Shown in pieces: positions 17,887 through 26,889 of a stretch of DNA of 64,000 bases. The stretch lies in the NCBI RefSeq assembly GCF_021117425.1, contig NZ_CP088298.1:930001-994000 (forward strand), read 5' to 3'. This stretch comes from Brevibacterium zhoupengii (lineage in GTDB: Bacteria; Actinomycetota; Actinomycetes; Actinomycetales; Brevibacteriaceae). The notes beneath the pieces were generated by a model, which was not told the origin of the DNA, did not search any database, and saw nothing but the letters and a program-made list of their open reading frames with translations. Numbering within the stretch: position 1 is the stretch's first letter; each line of letters begins with the position of its first letter. Both the position numbers and the translations under genes were made by a program.

Positions 17887-19128
17887 TCAGGCGACGATCT
17901 CGTCCTTGGGTTCGACGGTGTGGGCGACGGCTGCGCCGATGACCGTGCCGATGGCGATCGAGAAGAACGTTGCGCCCGCGGCGAGCATGCTGCCAGCGAC
18001 TCCGCTGCCGTCGCCGAACTCGAGCTGAGAGGCGTTGAGCAGGCCGAATGAACCGGGGGCGACGATGAGGAAGGCGGGGACGTAGCTGATGCGCCAGATC
18101 GGTCCGCGCGGCAGGCGGGAGAGGATGACGGCCACGAGCGAGGCGGCCAGTGCTCCGGCGAGACCGCCCACGGCGGCGCCGAACTCGGCGCCGATTCCCA
18201 GTTGCGCCGTTGCGGCGGCCGCGATGGTGACGAGGATCGGCACCGTGTGCTCGAGCGGGGTGTAGAGGTAGAGCATCAGCCCGATCGTGGCGCAGAGGAC
18301 TCCGAGGGCCGAAAGTTGCCAGACCGAGTCGGCGAGCTGGGAGTTCTGCAGCGCCTCGGCGCCGGTGCCGGTGATCGCGGCCGCACCGGCGACTCCGGCG
18401 ATGAACATCGCCAGCTGCACCGAGGCGGAGACGAGCCGTGAGCTGCCTGCCGAGAGCGCTCCTGCGGAGATCTCCGTCAGCCCGGTGACCACGGCGCTGC
18501 CCGGAAGCAGCAGCGCCAGTGTCGCGACGATCGTGCGCAGGGGACTGTCGAGCCAGTCGAGCCGGTAGCCGACGAGCACGATGACGGAGACGATGAACGC
18601 CGAGCTCACCGGCAGCAGCGGATTGAGGTTGGGCCAGCGGCCGTTGATGGCGAGGACGCCGGCGACGATGAGTGATCCGAAGGCCGCGAAGGCCAGGTTG
18701 ACCAGGCCGGGTTCGAGCAGCAGGCACAGTCCGATGCCGATTGGGACGGCGCCGAGGTGGGAGAGCCATCCGGGCCAGCGCGGCGGTGCCGCGTGGACCT
18801 CGGTTTCGATCTTTAGTGTGGCGGTTTCGATCGTGAGTCGCCGGGCTCGCAGCGCGTCGACGATGTCGAGCAGCTTCGCGGTCTGGTCGAAGCGCAGGTC
18901 GGGGCCGATGCGTTCGAACTTCGTCGAGTCCCCGGACCCGGAGGTGAGGAACAGGCCGCGGGGGAGGGCGGCGACGCGGAGTTTTCTGATGCCCATCGTG
19001 CGGGCGAGACCGGTCAGGGCGTCCTCGACGTCGATGGAGGAGATCCCACCTGCGAGCAGTCCGGCCCCGATGGTGACCAGCAGCTCCTGGGCGGCGGCAG
19101 GTGAATCGGTGTTCTCGGTCACTGACAC
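17887..19128 (-). CDS. Threonine/serine exporter family protein (ThrE-like)
   Basis: Membrane protein of 413 residues. The first about 120 residues form the cytosolic ThrE domain (GAGLLAGGISSIDVEDALTG, with the typical KLRVAALPRGLFL strand), followed by about ten hydrophobic helices in two blocks of five. The family exports L-threonine and L-serine by proton antiport in Corynebacterium. It is convergent with the SDR gene, six bases away, and has no obvious operon partner. Confidence 0.85.
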   Translation of the reverse strand: MSVTENTDSPAAAQELLVTIGAGLLAGGISSIDVEDALTGLARTMGIRKLRVAALPRGLFLTSGSGDSTKFERIGPDLRFDQTAKLLDIVDALRARRLTIETATLKIETEVHAAPPRWPGWLSHLGAVPIGIGLCLLLEPGLVNLAFAAFGSLIVAGVLAINGRWPNLNPLLPVSSAFIVSVIVLVGYRLDWLDSPLRTIVATLALLLPGSAVVTGLTEISAGALSAGSSRLVSASVQLAMFIAGVAGAAAITGTGAEALQNSQLADSVWQLSALGVLCATIGLMLYLYTPLEHTVPILVTIAAAATAQLGIGAEFGAAVGGLAGALAASLVAVILSRLPRGPIWRISYVPAFLIVAPGSFGLLNASQLEFGDGSGVAGSMLAAGATFFSIAIGTVIGAAVAHTVEPKDEIVA

Positions 19129-19198
19129 ACCCTTCTCGTTCGCAGTCTGGCCGACGAGATCGAAGACTACCAGCAGGCGGCCCAGTGGTGAGCTGGCG

Positions 19199-20800
19199 TC
19201 ACTGTCCCGGAGGGGTGATCCCCTCGACCATGGACCCGACGAGCGCTGCTGCCGCGCGTTCGGCGATCATGATCGTCGGCGCATTCGTGTTGCCCGTGGG
19301 CACCTGCGGCATGATCGAGGCGTCAGCGATGCGCAGGCCCTCCAATCCGTGGACCTTGAACGACTGCGGGTCGACGACTGCGGTGTCATCCTGTCCCATC
19401 CGGCAGGTGCCGACCTGGTGGTGATAGGTCACGACAGATCCCCGGACATAGTCCTCGAGATCCTCGTCGGCCACCTCGGCGCCGGGGAAGATCTCCGTGG
19501 GCTGCCACGATGCCAGAGCATCGGCGCGACCGATCTCCCGGCACTGCTTCACCGAGGCCACGAGAGCGTCGACATCGGCCTGTTCGGACAGGACGTTCGG
19601 GTTGACCAGCGTCGGATCCTGCGGATTCGGTCCGCTGAGAGTGACCTCGCCACGGGACTCGGGACGCACGATTCCGCCTTGGAGGGTGAAGCCGTTGTCG
19701 GGCCCCGTCTGCACGTTCGGTGCGGAGTCCTGGGCGTACATCGGCACGGAGAAGAACAGGGGTTGGGTGTCGGGCACGGGAAGGTCGGGGTTCGATTTCC
19801 AAAACAGATGCACCTCGGCAGGCGCCACCTCACCCATCGGCACAGGCTTGGATCCGGTGGTGAAGATGACGGGGGAGAGCCAATGATCTTGGAGGTTCTT
19901 GCCCACCCCGGGCAGGTCGTGGATGGGATCGACTTCGACCTCGCGCAGCTCCTCTGCGGGTCCGATGCCCGAACGCAGGAGCAGCTCCGGTGAGGCCAGC
20001 GCACCCGTGGTGAGGATGACCTCGTCGGCGGTGACCGTACCCACGCGACCGCGGAAGTCCACTTCAAGACCGGTGACGGTCTTGTCCTCGATGAGGAGGC
20101 GACGAGCATGCGTCGAGGTGAGGATCGTGAGATTCCCATCGCCGAGGCGGGGCTTGAGGTAGGCGCGCCAGGTGTTCAATCGTTTGCCGTCGCGGACATT
20201 GAGTTGGATCCGGGAGATGCCTTCGACGTTGCCGGAGTTGTAGTCCGAGTTGTAGTCCAAGCCGGTCTGCTGCCCGGCGGCGACCATGTCCTCCTGGATG
20301 GGGTTGCGTGGATAGTCGATACGCACGTCCATGGGGCCGCCGCTTCCGCGGGTCTCGGTGCTCTCGCCGTCATAGTTCTCGATGGCCTTGAACACGGGCA
20401 GCACCTCGTCCCAGGACCAGCCGGGGCAGCCGGATTCGACCCACTGCTCGTAGTCCCAGGCATCGCCGCGAACCCAGATCACGGCGTTGAGTGCGTTCGA
20501 GCCGCCGAGGACCTTGCCACGGGGCAGGTGGATCTTGCGGTTCATCGCGCCCGGCTGTGGAGTCGTGTAGTAATCCCAGTCCTGCTTCGAATGCCAGATC
20601 AGGCCAAGGGTGTTGAGATGATCGATGTTCGGGTTCGTCTCGTCCCCGCCGGCCTCGATAAGGCACACCTTCTTACCTGCGTCGATGAGCCTGCGGGTGA
20701 TCACACACCCGGCAGATCCGGCTCCGACGACGACATAGTCGAAGTGTTCATCGGGAAGGTCGGTCGGGCTGACTGCGCTGTCTGCGGTGGTGGCGTTCAT
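19199..20800 (-). CDS. GMC-family FAD oxidoreductase (choline dehydrogenase-like)
   Basis: Flavoprotein alcohol dehydrogenase/oxidase, 533 residues. The FAD dinucleotide motif VVGAGSAGCVITRRL is near residue 25, GMC signature 1 matches HLPRGKVLGGSNALNA, and signature 2 matches TTGALASPELLLRSGIG. The catalytic His lies in VVTYHHQVGTCRMG. A -10-like TAATCT ends six bases before ATG 20800 with no ribosome site, suggesting a leaderless transcript. The neighbouring LysR gene on the same strand may be its regulator. The alcohol substrate is unknown; there is no betaine aldehyde dehydrogenase beside it, so a choline role is not supported. Confidence 0.9.
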   Translation of the reverse strand: MNATTADSAVSPTDLPDEHFDYVVVGAGSAGCVITRRLIDAGKKVCLIEAGGDETNPNIDHLNTLGLIWHSKQDWDYYTTPQPGAMNRKIHLPRGKVLGGSNALNAVIWVRGDAWDYEQWVESGCPGWSWDEVLPVFKAIENYDGESTETRGSGGPMDVRIDYPRNPIQEDMVAAGQQTGLDYNSDYNSGNVEGISRIQLNVRDGKRLNTWRAYLKPRLGDGNLTILTSTHARRLLIEDKTVTGLEVDFRGRVGTVTADEVILTTGALASPELLLRSGIGPAEELREVEVDPIHDLPGVGKNLQDHWLSPVIFTTGSKPVPMGEVAPAEVHLFWKSNPDLPVPDTQPLFFSVPMYAQDSAPNVQTGPDNGFTLQGGIVRPESRGEVTLSGPNPQDPTLVNPNVLSEQADVDALVASVKQCREIGRADALASWQPTEIFPGAEVADEDLEDYVRGSVVTYHHQVGTCRMGQDDTAVVDPQSFKVHGLEGLRIADASIMPQVPTGNTNAPTIMIAERAAAALVGSMVEGITPPGQ

Positions 20801-20942
20801 GACGCTAGATTAGTGACCGGCTTCAGGCGGCAACAGGGGAAGAGCGGAACTCTGCACGAACAGACAATTTTGGACACTGCCGGTGCGTGGAGTGTCAATG
20901 ATGAGTAGTCGCATACAAAGTTGAATGGCTCTCCCATTGAGA

Positions 20943-21881
20943 TCAAGGCCGAAGGGTGCTTCTATGCAGGTTCTCTGCCGCCTGCCGGGCCAATTGCGCG
21001 AAAGAAGTCAACAGAAGAGGCGGCGTCGCGGTGGTTCCCAGCGTGGAAGTTCGCCACGCGACGCCAAGCCCGATTGTGACCTGTTCAGTCAGAGCGCGAA
21101 CTGCAATGGTGTCATGCAGAGGCAACGCTGCCGAAGCTGGGGCCAGTGCCACTCCGAGGCCAGCGCCAGCCATGGCGATCAGTGTCGACGTTTCAGTAGC
21201 CTCCTGGACAATACGCGGTCGGAATCCAGCCTGTCGACACAGTTCCCAGACCGCTGAAGCGACCGAGGAAGTGCGGGGATAACTGACTAAATCAACACCC
21301 GCCAGTGAGGTTATTGGCAGCGACTCGTCTGGGTTCGTGCTCAATGCCAGGCGATGGTTGAGCGGAAGGACAACGGCGAGTGGAGTCTGTTCGATCTCGT
21401 CGATTGCAACTTCTGTCGACTGCACAGGTGGTCTGAGGATCGCGACGTCGAGCCGGTTCTCCAGCAACGCGGTCTCCATCTGCGGGGTCAGCATTTCGCC
21501 GGAGATCTGCAGCCGCACATTGGGCAGTTCGGACTGTGCGAGGCGGAGAATCTCCGGCATGAGTCGATAAGTGGCGGTGCCTGAGAAGCCGACGCGGAGC
21601 ACTCCCGCAGCGCCTCGACCCACTTCTGCTACGTCGAACTCGGCGGCCTCGAGGTCGGCAAGGATTTGGCGGGCACGCTCCATCAGCAGCCTGCCGGCGT
21701 CAGTGAGCTCGACCTTGCGGGTCGTGCGTTCGAACAGTTTGGTGCCCAGAGCGGACTCGAGTTGTTTGATTTGGCTGGACAATGGGGGCTGGGCCATATG
21801 CAGCCGCGCGGCGGCCCGGCCGAAGTGCTTCTCCTCAGCGACGGCGAGGAAGTAGCGCAGGTGCCTCAGCTCGATGTTCAT
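20943..21881 (-). CDS. LysR-family transcriptional regulator
   Basis: 312 residues. The N-terminal winged HTH (MNIELRHLRYFLAVAEEKHFGRAAARLHMAQPPLS...) is classical, followed by two periplasmic-binding-like effector subdomains. ATG 21881 has a GGGAGTG site; a nine-residue upstream extension was rejected. It is divergent from the DASS transporter and muconolactone isomerase genes, so it probably senses a dicarboxylate or aromatic-derived acid and activates them. Confidence 0.92.
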   Translation of the reverse strand: MNIELRHLRYFLAVAEEKHFGRAAARLHMAQPPLSSQIKQLESALGTKLFERTTRKVELTDAGRLLMERARQILADLEAAEFDVAEVGRGAAGVLRVGFSGTATYRLMPEILRLAQSELPNVRLQISGEMLTPQMETALLENRLDVAILRPPVQSTEVAIDEIEQTPLAVVLPLNHRLALSTNPDESLPITSLAGVDLVSYPRTSSVASAVWELCRQAGFRPRIVQEATETSTLIAMAGAGLGVALAPASAALPLHDTIAVRALTEQVTIGLGVAWRTSTLGTTATPPLLLTSFAQLARQAAENLHRSTLRP

Positions 21882-21927
21882 GATGATCACTCCCGATTCA
21901 TACTTCAATCATATTAAACACTGAGAA

Positions 21928-21951
21928 ATACGTACTTCTGTATCTTGATAC
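21928..21951. promoter_or_regulatory. LysR-type binding region, divergent promoter
   Basis: ATAC (21928-21931) and GTAT (21940-21943) form a dyad, and GTATC-TT-GATAC (21940-21951) is a perfect overlapping palindrome. The stretch lies in the 141-base AT-rich gap between LysR and the transporter, as expected for tandem LysR recognition and activation sites. Confidence 0.5.
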
Positions 21952-22022
21952 GCCCCTCTACAGTGAATGAGGTCGTGCTCACCTTCTGTGGTGTGCGCAC
22001 ATCTTGATTCGAAGGGGAAGCA

Positions 22023-23573
22023 ATGGCGGCACACGAAGCCCAGCAGATGGAGACGGATTCTGAGGCTGTGGCCGGCACCTCTGGCGATTCCCTGGACGAA
22101 GGCGGCAATCGCAACTGGTGGCTGGTCGCTCTTGGCCCTGTGGCCGGGGCTCTGCTGACATGGGTGCTGCCGGAGTCACTGGCTTTTGAAGGTAGAGCCG
22201 TCGCAGGCTGTGCCCTGTGGATGGCGATCTGGTGGATGACAGAGGCCGCGCCGATCCCAGTCACCTCGCTGCTGCCATTGGTGCTGTTCCCGCTGTTCGG
22301 CATGGGCACAATGCAGGAAGTCGCAGCACCTTACGCGGGTTCGGTGATCTTCTTGGTGATGGGCGGTGTCATCCTCGGGTTGGCGACCGAGAAGTCCAAC
22401 CTTCATCTGCGTATCGCTCTGCTGACGATTCGTCTGGTCGGCACCAAGCCGTCTCAGATCGTGCTGGGGCTGATGATTGCGTCGGCGTTCATCTCTGCCT
22501 GGGTGTCGAATACCGCAACTGCTGTCATCATGGTTCCCATTGCCGTCTCGATTCTCAATCTGGTCAGGTCCATCGACAAGGCCGCTGCAGGTAAGAAGTT
22601 CGCAGCCTCCTTGCTGCTGGGAGTGGCATACGGTGTGACGATCGGGTCGACGGCGACCCTCATCGGTCAGCCACCGATGGCCCTGATGAAGGGGTACCTC
22701 AAAGAGTCTCAGGGCTTCGATATGCAGTTCGGCACGTGGATGCTTATCGGTGTTCCATGGGCTGTCGTCATGCTTGTCATCGCCTGGGTGGTGCTGACCA
22801 AGATCGTCTACCGTCCAGAGGTCAACCAGCTGCCCGGCGGTGAAGAGCTGATCCGTGATGAGTTGGCCAAACTGGGGAAGATGACCACACCCGAGCGCAG
22901 AGTCGCGTGGATCTTCGCTGCAGCGATCTTCTTCTGGGTTTTCGTTCCATTCATCGCCATGATCCCGTGGCTGGCCGAAACCGCTCCGTTCCTTGGCACC
23001 ATTGACGATGCCCAAGTCGCGATGGCCGCGGCGATCGCCTGCTTCTTGGTACCTGCCCGCTGTCGTCGGGAAGATCCCACCAGTACCCCACTTCTGCGCT
23101 GGTCTGCAGCAAAGGAAATTCCCTGGGGCCTGCTGCTGCTCTTCGGCGGCGGTCTGTCACTGTCAGCGATGTTCACTGCCACCGGATTCTCGGAGTGGAT
23201 CGGCAACCAAGTATCAGGCCTCTCCGGCATGCCGTCTTGGGTGATCATCGTGGCCGTCATCGTTGTCGGGCTTGTACTCACCGAGATGACGTCGAACACA
23301 GCGACTGCGGCGGCGTTCCTGCCGATCTTCGGTGCAGTCGCCATCGGAGTCGGCATCGACCCGCTCTTTATGACTATTGCGGTCACTTTGGCAGTCTGCT
23401 CGGCTTATATGCTTCCGGTGGCCACACCCTCCAACGCGGTGGCCTTCGGATCCGGCGAGATCACCATCAAACAGATGACTCGTGCCGGACTATGGCTGAA
23501 CCTGATCTCCTTGGGGCTGATCATGCTCGTCATGTACACGCTGGTTCCGCTGGTGTTCGGAGTCTCACTCTGA
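22023..23573 (+). CDS. DASS (SLC13) family anion/dicarboxylate transporter
   Basis: Inner-membrane carrier, 516 residues. A hydrophilic 30-residue start is followed by about 12 hydrophobic segments. Two SNT motifs, SAWVSNTATAVIM and TEMTSNTATAAAFLP, and the C-terminal VATPSNAVAFGSG are hallmarks of the divalent anion:sodium symporter family, in which the SNT motifs bind sodium and substrate. The ATG has an AAGGGGAAG site. It is divergent from LysR and followed by muconolactone isomerase, so import of a dicarboxylate or muconate-like acid is a reasonable inference. Confidence 0.92.
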   Translation: MAAHEAQQMETDSEAVAGTSGDSLDEGGNRNWWLVALGPVAGALLTWVLPESLAFEGRAVAGCALWMAIWWMTEAAPIPVTSLLPLVLFPLFGMGTMQEVAAPYAGSVIFLVMGGVILGLATEKSNLHLRIALLTIRLVGTKPSQIVLGLMIASAFISAWVSNTATAVIMVPIAVSILNLVRSIDKAAAGKKFAASLLLGVAYGVTIGSTATLIGQPPMALMKGYLKESQGFDMQFGTWMLIGVPWAVVMLVIAWVVLTKIVYRPEVNQLPGGEELIRDELAKLGKMTTPERRVAWIFAAAIFFWVFVPFIAMIPWLAETAPFLGTIDDAQVAMAAAIACFLVPARCRREDPTSTPLLRWSAAKEIPWGLLLLFGGGLSLSAMFTATGFSEWIGNQVSGLSGMPSWVIIVAVIVVGLVLTEMTSNTATAAAFLPIFGAVAIGVGIDPLFMTIAVTLAVCSAYMLPVATPSNAVAFGSGEITIKQMTRAGLWLNLISLGLIMLVMYTLVPLVFGVSL

Positions 23574-23651
23574 GCAGCTGACATTTGCCCATGGTCGGAA
23601 TGGGCCTAAGGTGACAATCCAAAGAAACTCTCACCCACTACAGGAGGCGAA

Positions 23652-23951
23652 ATGCTGTTCGTTGCACGCATGGATGTCGTATTTCCAGAATCGATGACCG
23701 ATGAGACCAAGGCCGAGTTCCAGGTCAAGGAGAAGGCCTATTCCGCCGATCTCCAGGAGCGGGGAATCATGAAGGGCATCTGGCGCATCGTGGGCGAGTA
23801 CTCCAATATCTCGATCTACGATGTCGACGACCTCGACTTCCTGCACGCGACCTTCCAGGGCTTCCCTATGTTCGCCTACATGAACGTCAAGGTCACGCCC
23901 CTGGCCAAGCACCCCAACGCGACGACCGACGACTTCTTCCGCCAGCTCTGA
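23652..23951 (+). CDS. catC: Muconolactone delta-isomerase
   Basis: Small oligomeric enzyme, 99 residues (family about 92-98), isomerising muconolactone to 3-oxoadipate enol-lactone in the catechol branch of the beta-ketoadipate pathway. MLFVARMDVVFPESM, the central ERGIMKGIWRIVGEYSN and the tail LAKHPN match the family. A good CAGGAGG site precedes the ATG. The usual partners catA and catB are not in the window; it stands alone behind an anion transporter, so it may act on a related lactone. Confidence 0.9.
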   Translation: MLFVARMDVVFPESMTDETKAEFQVKEKAYSADLQERGIMKGIWRIVGEYSNISIYDVDDLDFLHATFQGFPMFAYMNVKVTPLAKHPNATTDDFFRQL

Positions 23952-24008
23952 GGCTGACTCTGAATCCGCCTCTGAGGCTGCATTCCCGCAGAATTCTCAG
24001 GCTCAGAC

Positions 24009-25301
24009 TTAGGGTCGGCGTCGAGCCCGCGCATCGATATAGCTGAGCACCAGGACGACAAGGCTCAGTCCAGTCAGTGCTGCTGCGGCGGCGCCGACCG
24101 CTGTTCCCAGTGTGCGGGCGGTGGCAAGTGCGCCCATGCCGATTGCGATGGCGGCCTGCAGGATATAGGCGATGAGGTAGAGCAGGGACAGAGTCGAACC
24201 ACGATGGCGCACCGGCGCGGCCTGGTTGATCACGCCCAACCCGCCCGTGAAGGCGAATGAGTAGGCGGCTCCACCGACGAGGCACCAGGCAAAGAACATG
24301 CCGAGTGAGCCGTATGCCGCCGCCGCGGCCATCAGTGCCAGGCCGACGAGTGTCAGGAGTGTCCCGACCAGCAGGGCTACGTGCGGTCGAACCCGGGCGA
24401 GGAACAGTCCGGTGAGTCCGATCGTTGCCGATGAGCATCCCAGCAGCGCTCCCACCAGTGCTGTGTCCGAAGTTCCGGCGAACTGTCCGATCATGTGTGC
24501 ACCCAGCGAGAGGAAGATCGCCCCCGCGCAGTAGGCCAGTGACACCGACAGGGTCGCCAGGGAGAAGCTCAGGCGCAGTTCGGGGAGAAGGCGCATCGCT
24601 CGGGGCCGCCACTTGTGCGTCTGGGTGGGGCGATCGTTCGGGGTGAGGACGAGTGCGATCACGGCACAGACGGTCAGCGCCAGGAGGAGAATGTAGCTCC
24701 AGAACAGAGGCATGGGCGCGAAGCGGGCGAATACTCCGCTGAGCACGAGTGCCATGGTGAGCCCGGCCGCGGTGGAGACAGTCGCCAGTGAACTGGCGAA
24801 TCTGGCATTGCCCGTCGTGTTGTTCTCAACCAGGGACGCTGTGGCGGCACCCATCGCCAATCCTGAACCGGCACCCTGGAGCACACGTCCCAGGAATAGG
24901 AACGAGACGTTCGGGGCGACCGCGAAGGCGATGGCCGATGCCGCGATCAGTCCCACACCCCAGATCATCACGAGACGGCGACCGAACTGATCGGAGAGGT
25001 TGCCGAACAGGGGGAGGACGACGATCAGCGCAAGCTGGTAGGAGGCGAACACCAGCGTGACGATCGCTGAGCTCAGCCCCCACTTCTGTGCGTAGATCGG
25101 GTAGAGGACGCTCGGCGCCCCACTCGACCACAGCACCAGAGCCAGCACCGAGGCGGAGGCCCAGAACGCACCCCTCCTGATCAGGCTGGGTGATTGCAGT
25201 CTGCTCCCAGTTGTATCAGGCCTCCCGCCGCAGCCCGGATGGTGCTCACGCTTCGTAGACCAGATTTCCCTCGAAATAGGTCTTGAGCACCGTGGTCTCA
25301 T
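24009..25301 (-). CDS. Major facilitator superfamily transporter
   Basis: Membrane carrier with about 12 helices and a central loop near the middle; the loop after helix 2 reads GNLSDQFGRRLVM, the MFS signature. The start is uncertain: no ATG, GTG or TTG lies between the stop of the upstream amidohydrolase gene and the first helix, so the nearest plausible start is ATG 25301, inside the upstream gene (56-base overlap, about 430 residues, with a basic 45-residue N-tail). It ends the amine-oxidase operon (oxidase, amidohydrolase, MFS), suggesting uptake or efflux of an amine-related compound. Confidence 0.82.
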   Translation of the reverse strand: MRPRCSRPISREIWSTKREHHPGCGGRPDTTGSRLQSPSLIRRGAFWASASVLALVLWSSGAPSVLYPIYAQKWGLSSAIVTLVFASYQLALIVVLPLFGNLSDQFGRRLVMIWGVGLIAASAIAFAVAPNVSFLFLGRVLQGAGSGLAMGAATASLVENNTTGNARFASSLATVSTAAGLTMALVLSGVFARFAPMPLFWSYILLLALTVCAVIALVLTPNDRPTQTHKWRPRAMRLLPELRLSFSLATLSVSLAYCAGAIFLSLGAHMIGQFAGTSDTALVGALLGCSSATIGLTGLFLARVRPHVALLVGTLLTLVGLALMAAAAAYGSLGMFFAWCLVGGAAYSFAFTGGLGVINQAAPVRHRGSTLSLLYLIAYILQAAIAIGMGALATARTLGTAVGAAAAALTGLSLVVLVLSYIDARARRRP

Positions 25302-26886
25302 GCAGCTGGGTGGGATCGGCGGACAACAGGTCCCGGTCGAGGATGATGAAGTCGGCAGACATTCCTGCACGCAGCATTCCGGTGACTTCGCCCAACCCCA
25401 TCGCTTGGGCTGGGTTGGAGGTGAACGTCGTGATCGCCTGCTCGACGGTAAGCGCTTCGGTCACGTTGAGCTCTCCGGTGACTGCCGGGTCCGGGTTCGC
25501 TCGGGTGATCAGAGTCGCCAGACCCGTCCACGGGTCCGGGGTGGGCGCGGCACAGGGCCAGTCGGAGCCGCAGGAGACCAGCGCTCCGGACTCGAGGAGT
25601 CGCCGCAGTGGCCAGGACCGTGCGAAGGTCTCGGCCGACACCTGCTTGGCCATCGACTCCTGCATCACCGAAGGGAACCACAGATACGGTGAGGCATCTG
25701 GAACAACCTGCAGCTGCGCAAATCGAGCCAGATCATCGTCATGGACGTATTCGACGTGGGCAATATGGAACCTCGAATCCCAGCCCTGCTCGCGTCGCAC
25801 CGTTTCTACAGCGTCAAGGATCATCCTCACCGCGCCGTCGCCGGTGGCATGCAGCTTCGCATTGAGCCCGCGATCAGCCAGAGTAAGCAGTGACGTTTCG
25901 AGCTCATCACTGTCCCACAATGCCTCACCCAAAAAGTTCGGATCATCGTCGAGGTGGTGGCACTGGTACGGCGTGAGCAGCGCCGAGGTCCTCGTCATCG
26001 GGACTCCATCGAGCACGTATTTGGCGAAGGTCGGATGCAGATGAGTCGAATGGTTCTCGTCTCCAACCCGGTACAGCTCTTCACCGGTGGTGCCCTCTTC
26101 GAGGAATGGCTGCGCGGGCATCGACGCGACCACGTGGGCGGTCAACTCTCCGGCCTCATCGAGGTCGTGCAGCGTCCGCACGGCGTAGTCCATCGTTGCG
26201 GATTCCTGGACAGCAGTGACTCCGTAGGAGTTCAATGTCTGCACTGCGGTGCCGATGGCCTTGGCGTGGAAGCCAGCGACATCGTCGATCGATTCCAGCA
26301 CTGCGGCCTCGGCTGCACTGCAGGCCAGCTCGGTGAGGACACCATTGTGCAGACCGTTCCCATCTCGGACGAACGTTCCGCCCTCCGGGTCGGGGGATTC
26401 CTCGCTGATGCCGAGGATCTCGAACGCGGCAGAGTTCACCCACCGGTTATGCATCGTGTCATCGCGCAGCAGCACGGGATGACCTGCTGCCGCATCGTCG
26501 AGTGTCCGCAGATCGTCATGGGTGAGATCATCCATCACGGTTGAGCCGACGATTCCGCCGACGACCCATTGGCCAGGCTCCAATCCCGCCTGCCACTGAC
26601 TGACCTTCGCCGCGATCGCGGCGACATCATCAGTGGGCAGGACCGGGAGTTCGAAGGCGAGCTGACGCCCTCCGAGACCGAGATGCGCATGCACATCGAC
26701 CAGCCCGGGCATGGCGAACCGACCTTCGAGGTCGACCACCTCGGCGTCGGCGGACACAGCAGCCCGGACTTCTTCGAGACTGCCGACCGCGGAGATCTTG
26801 CCGTCCGTCACAGCAAAGGAATCGGCCCATGGACGCTCGGGGTCGCTCGTGAAGATACGCCCGTTGGTGACAATCAGTTCGCTCAT
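25246..26886 (-). CDS. Amidohydrolase, YtcJ-like
   Basis: Metal-dependent hydrolase of the amidohydrolase superfamily, 546 residues. The beta-strand-1 metal motif is DVHAHLG; later His residues in KLHATGDGAVRM and RFHIAHVEYV and an Asp in SCGSDWPCAAPTP complete the usual set. The N-terminal small domain begins TNGRIFTSDPERPWADSFAV. The chosen ATG 26886 sits five bases after a GAGGGG site; GTG 26889 is an alternative. It follows the amine oxidase stop by three bases, so the two are co-transcribed. It may hydrolyse an N-acyl or carbamoyl amine to feed the oxidase (inferred). It is a paralogue of 56016-57647. Confidence 0.88.
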   Translation of the reverse strand: MSELIVTNGRIFTSDPERPWADSFAVTDGKISAVGSLEEVRAAVSADAEVVDLEGRFAMPGLVDVHAHLGLGGRQLAFELPVLPTDDVAAIAAKVSQWQAGLEPGQWVVGGIVGSTVMDDLTHDDLRTLDDAAAGHPVLLRDDTMHNRWVNSAAFEILGISEESPDPEGGTFVRDGNGLHNGVLTELACSAAEAAVLESIDDVAGFHAKAIGTAVQTLNSYGVTAVQESATMDYAVRTLHDLDEAGELTAHVVASMPAQPFLEEGTTGEELYRVGDENHSTHLHPTFAKYVLDGVPMTRTSALLTPYQCHHLDDDPNFLGEALWDSDELETSLLTLADRGLNAKLHATGDGAVRMILDAVETVRREQGWDSRFHIAHVEYVHDDDLARFAQLQVVPDASPYLWFPSVMQESMAKQVSAETFARSWPLRRLLESGALVSCGSDWPCAAPTPDPWTGLATLITRANPDPAVTGELNVTEALTVEQAITTFTSNPAQAMGLGEVTGMLRAGMSADFIILDRDLLSADPTQLHETTVLKTYFEGNLVYEA

Positions 26887-26889
26887 CAC

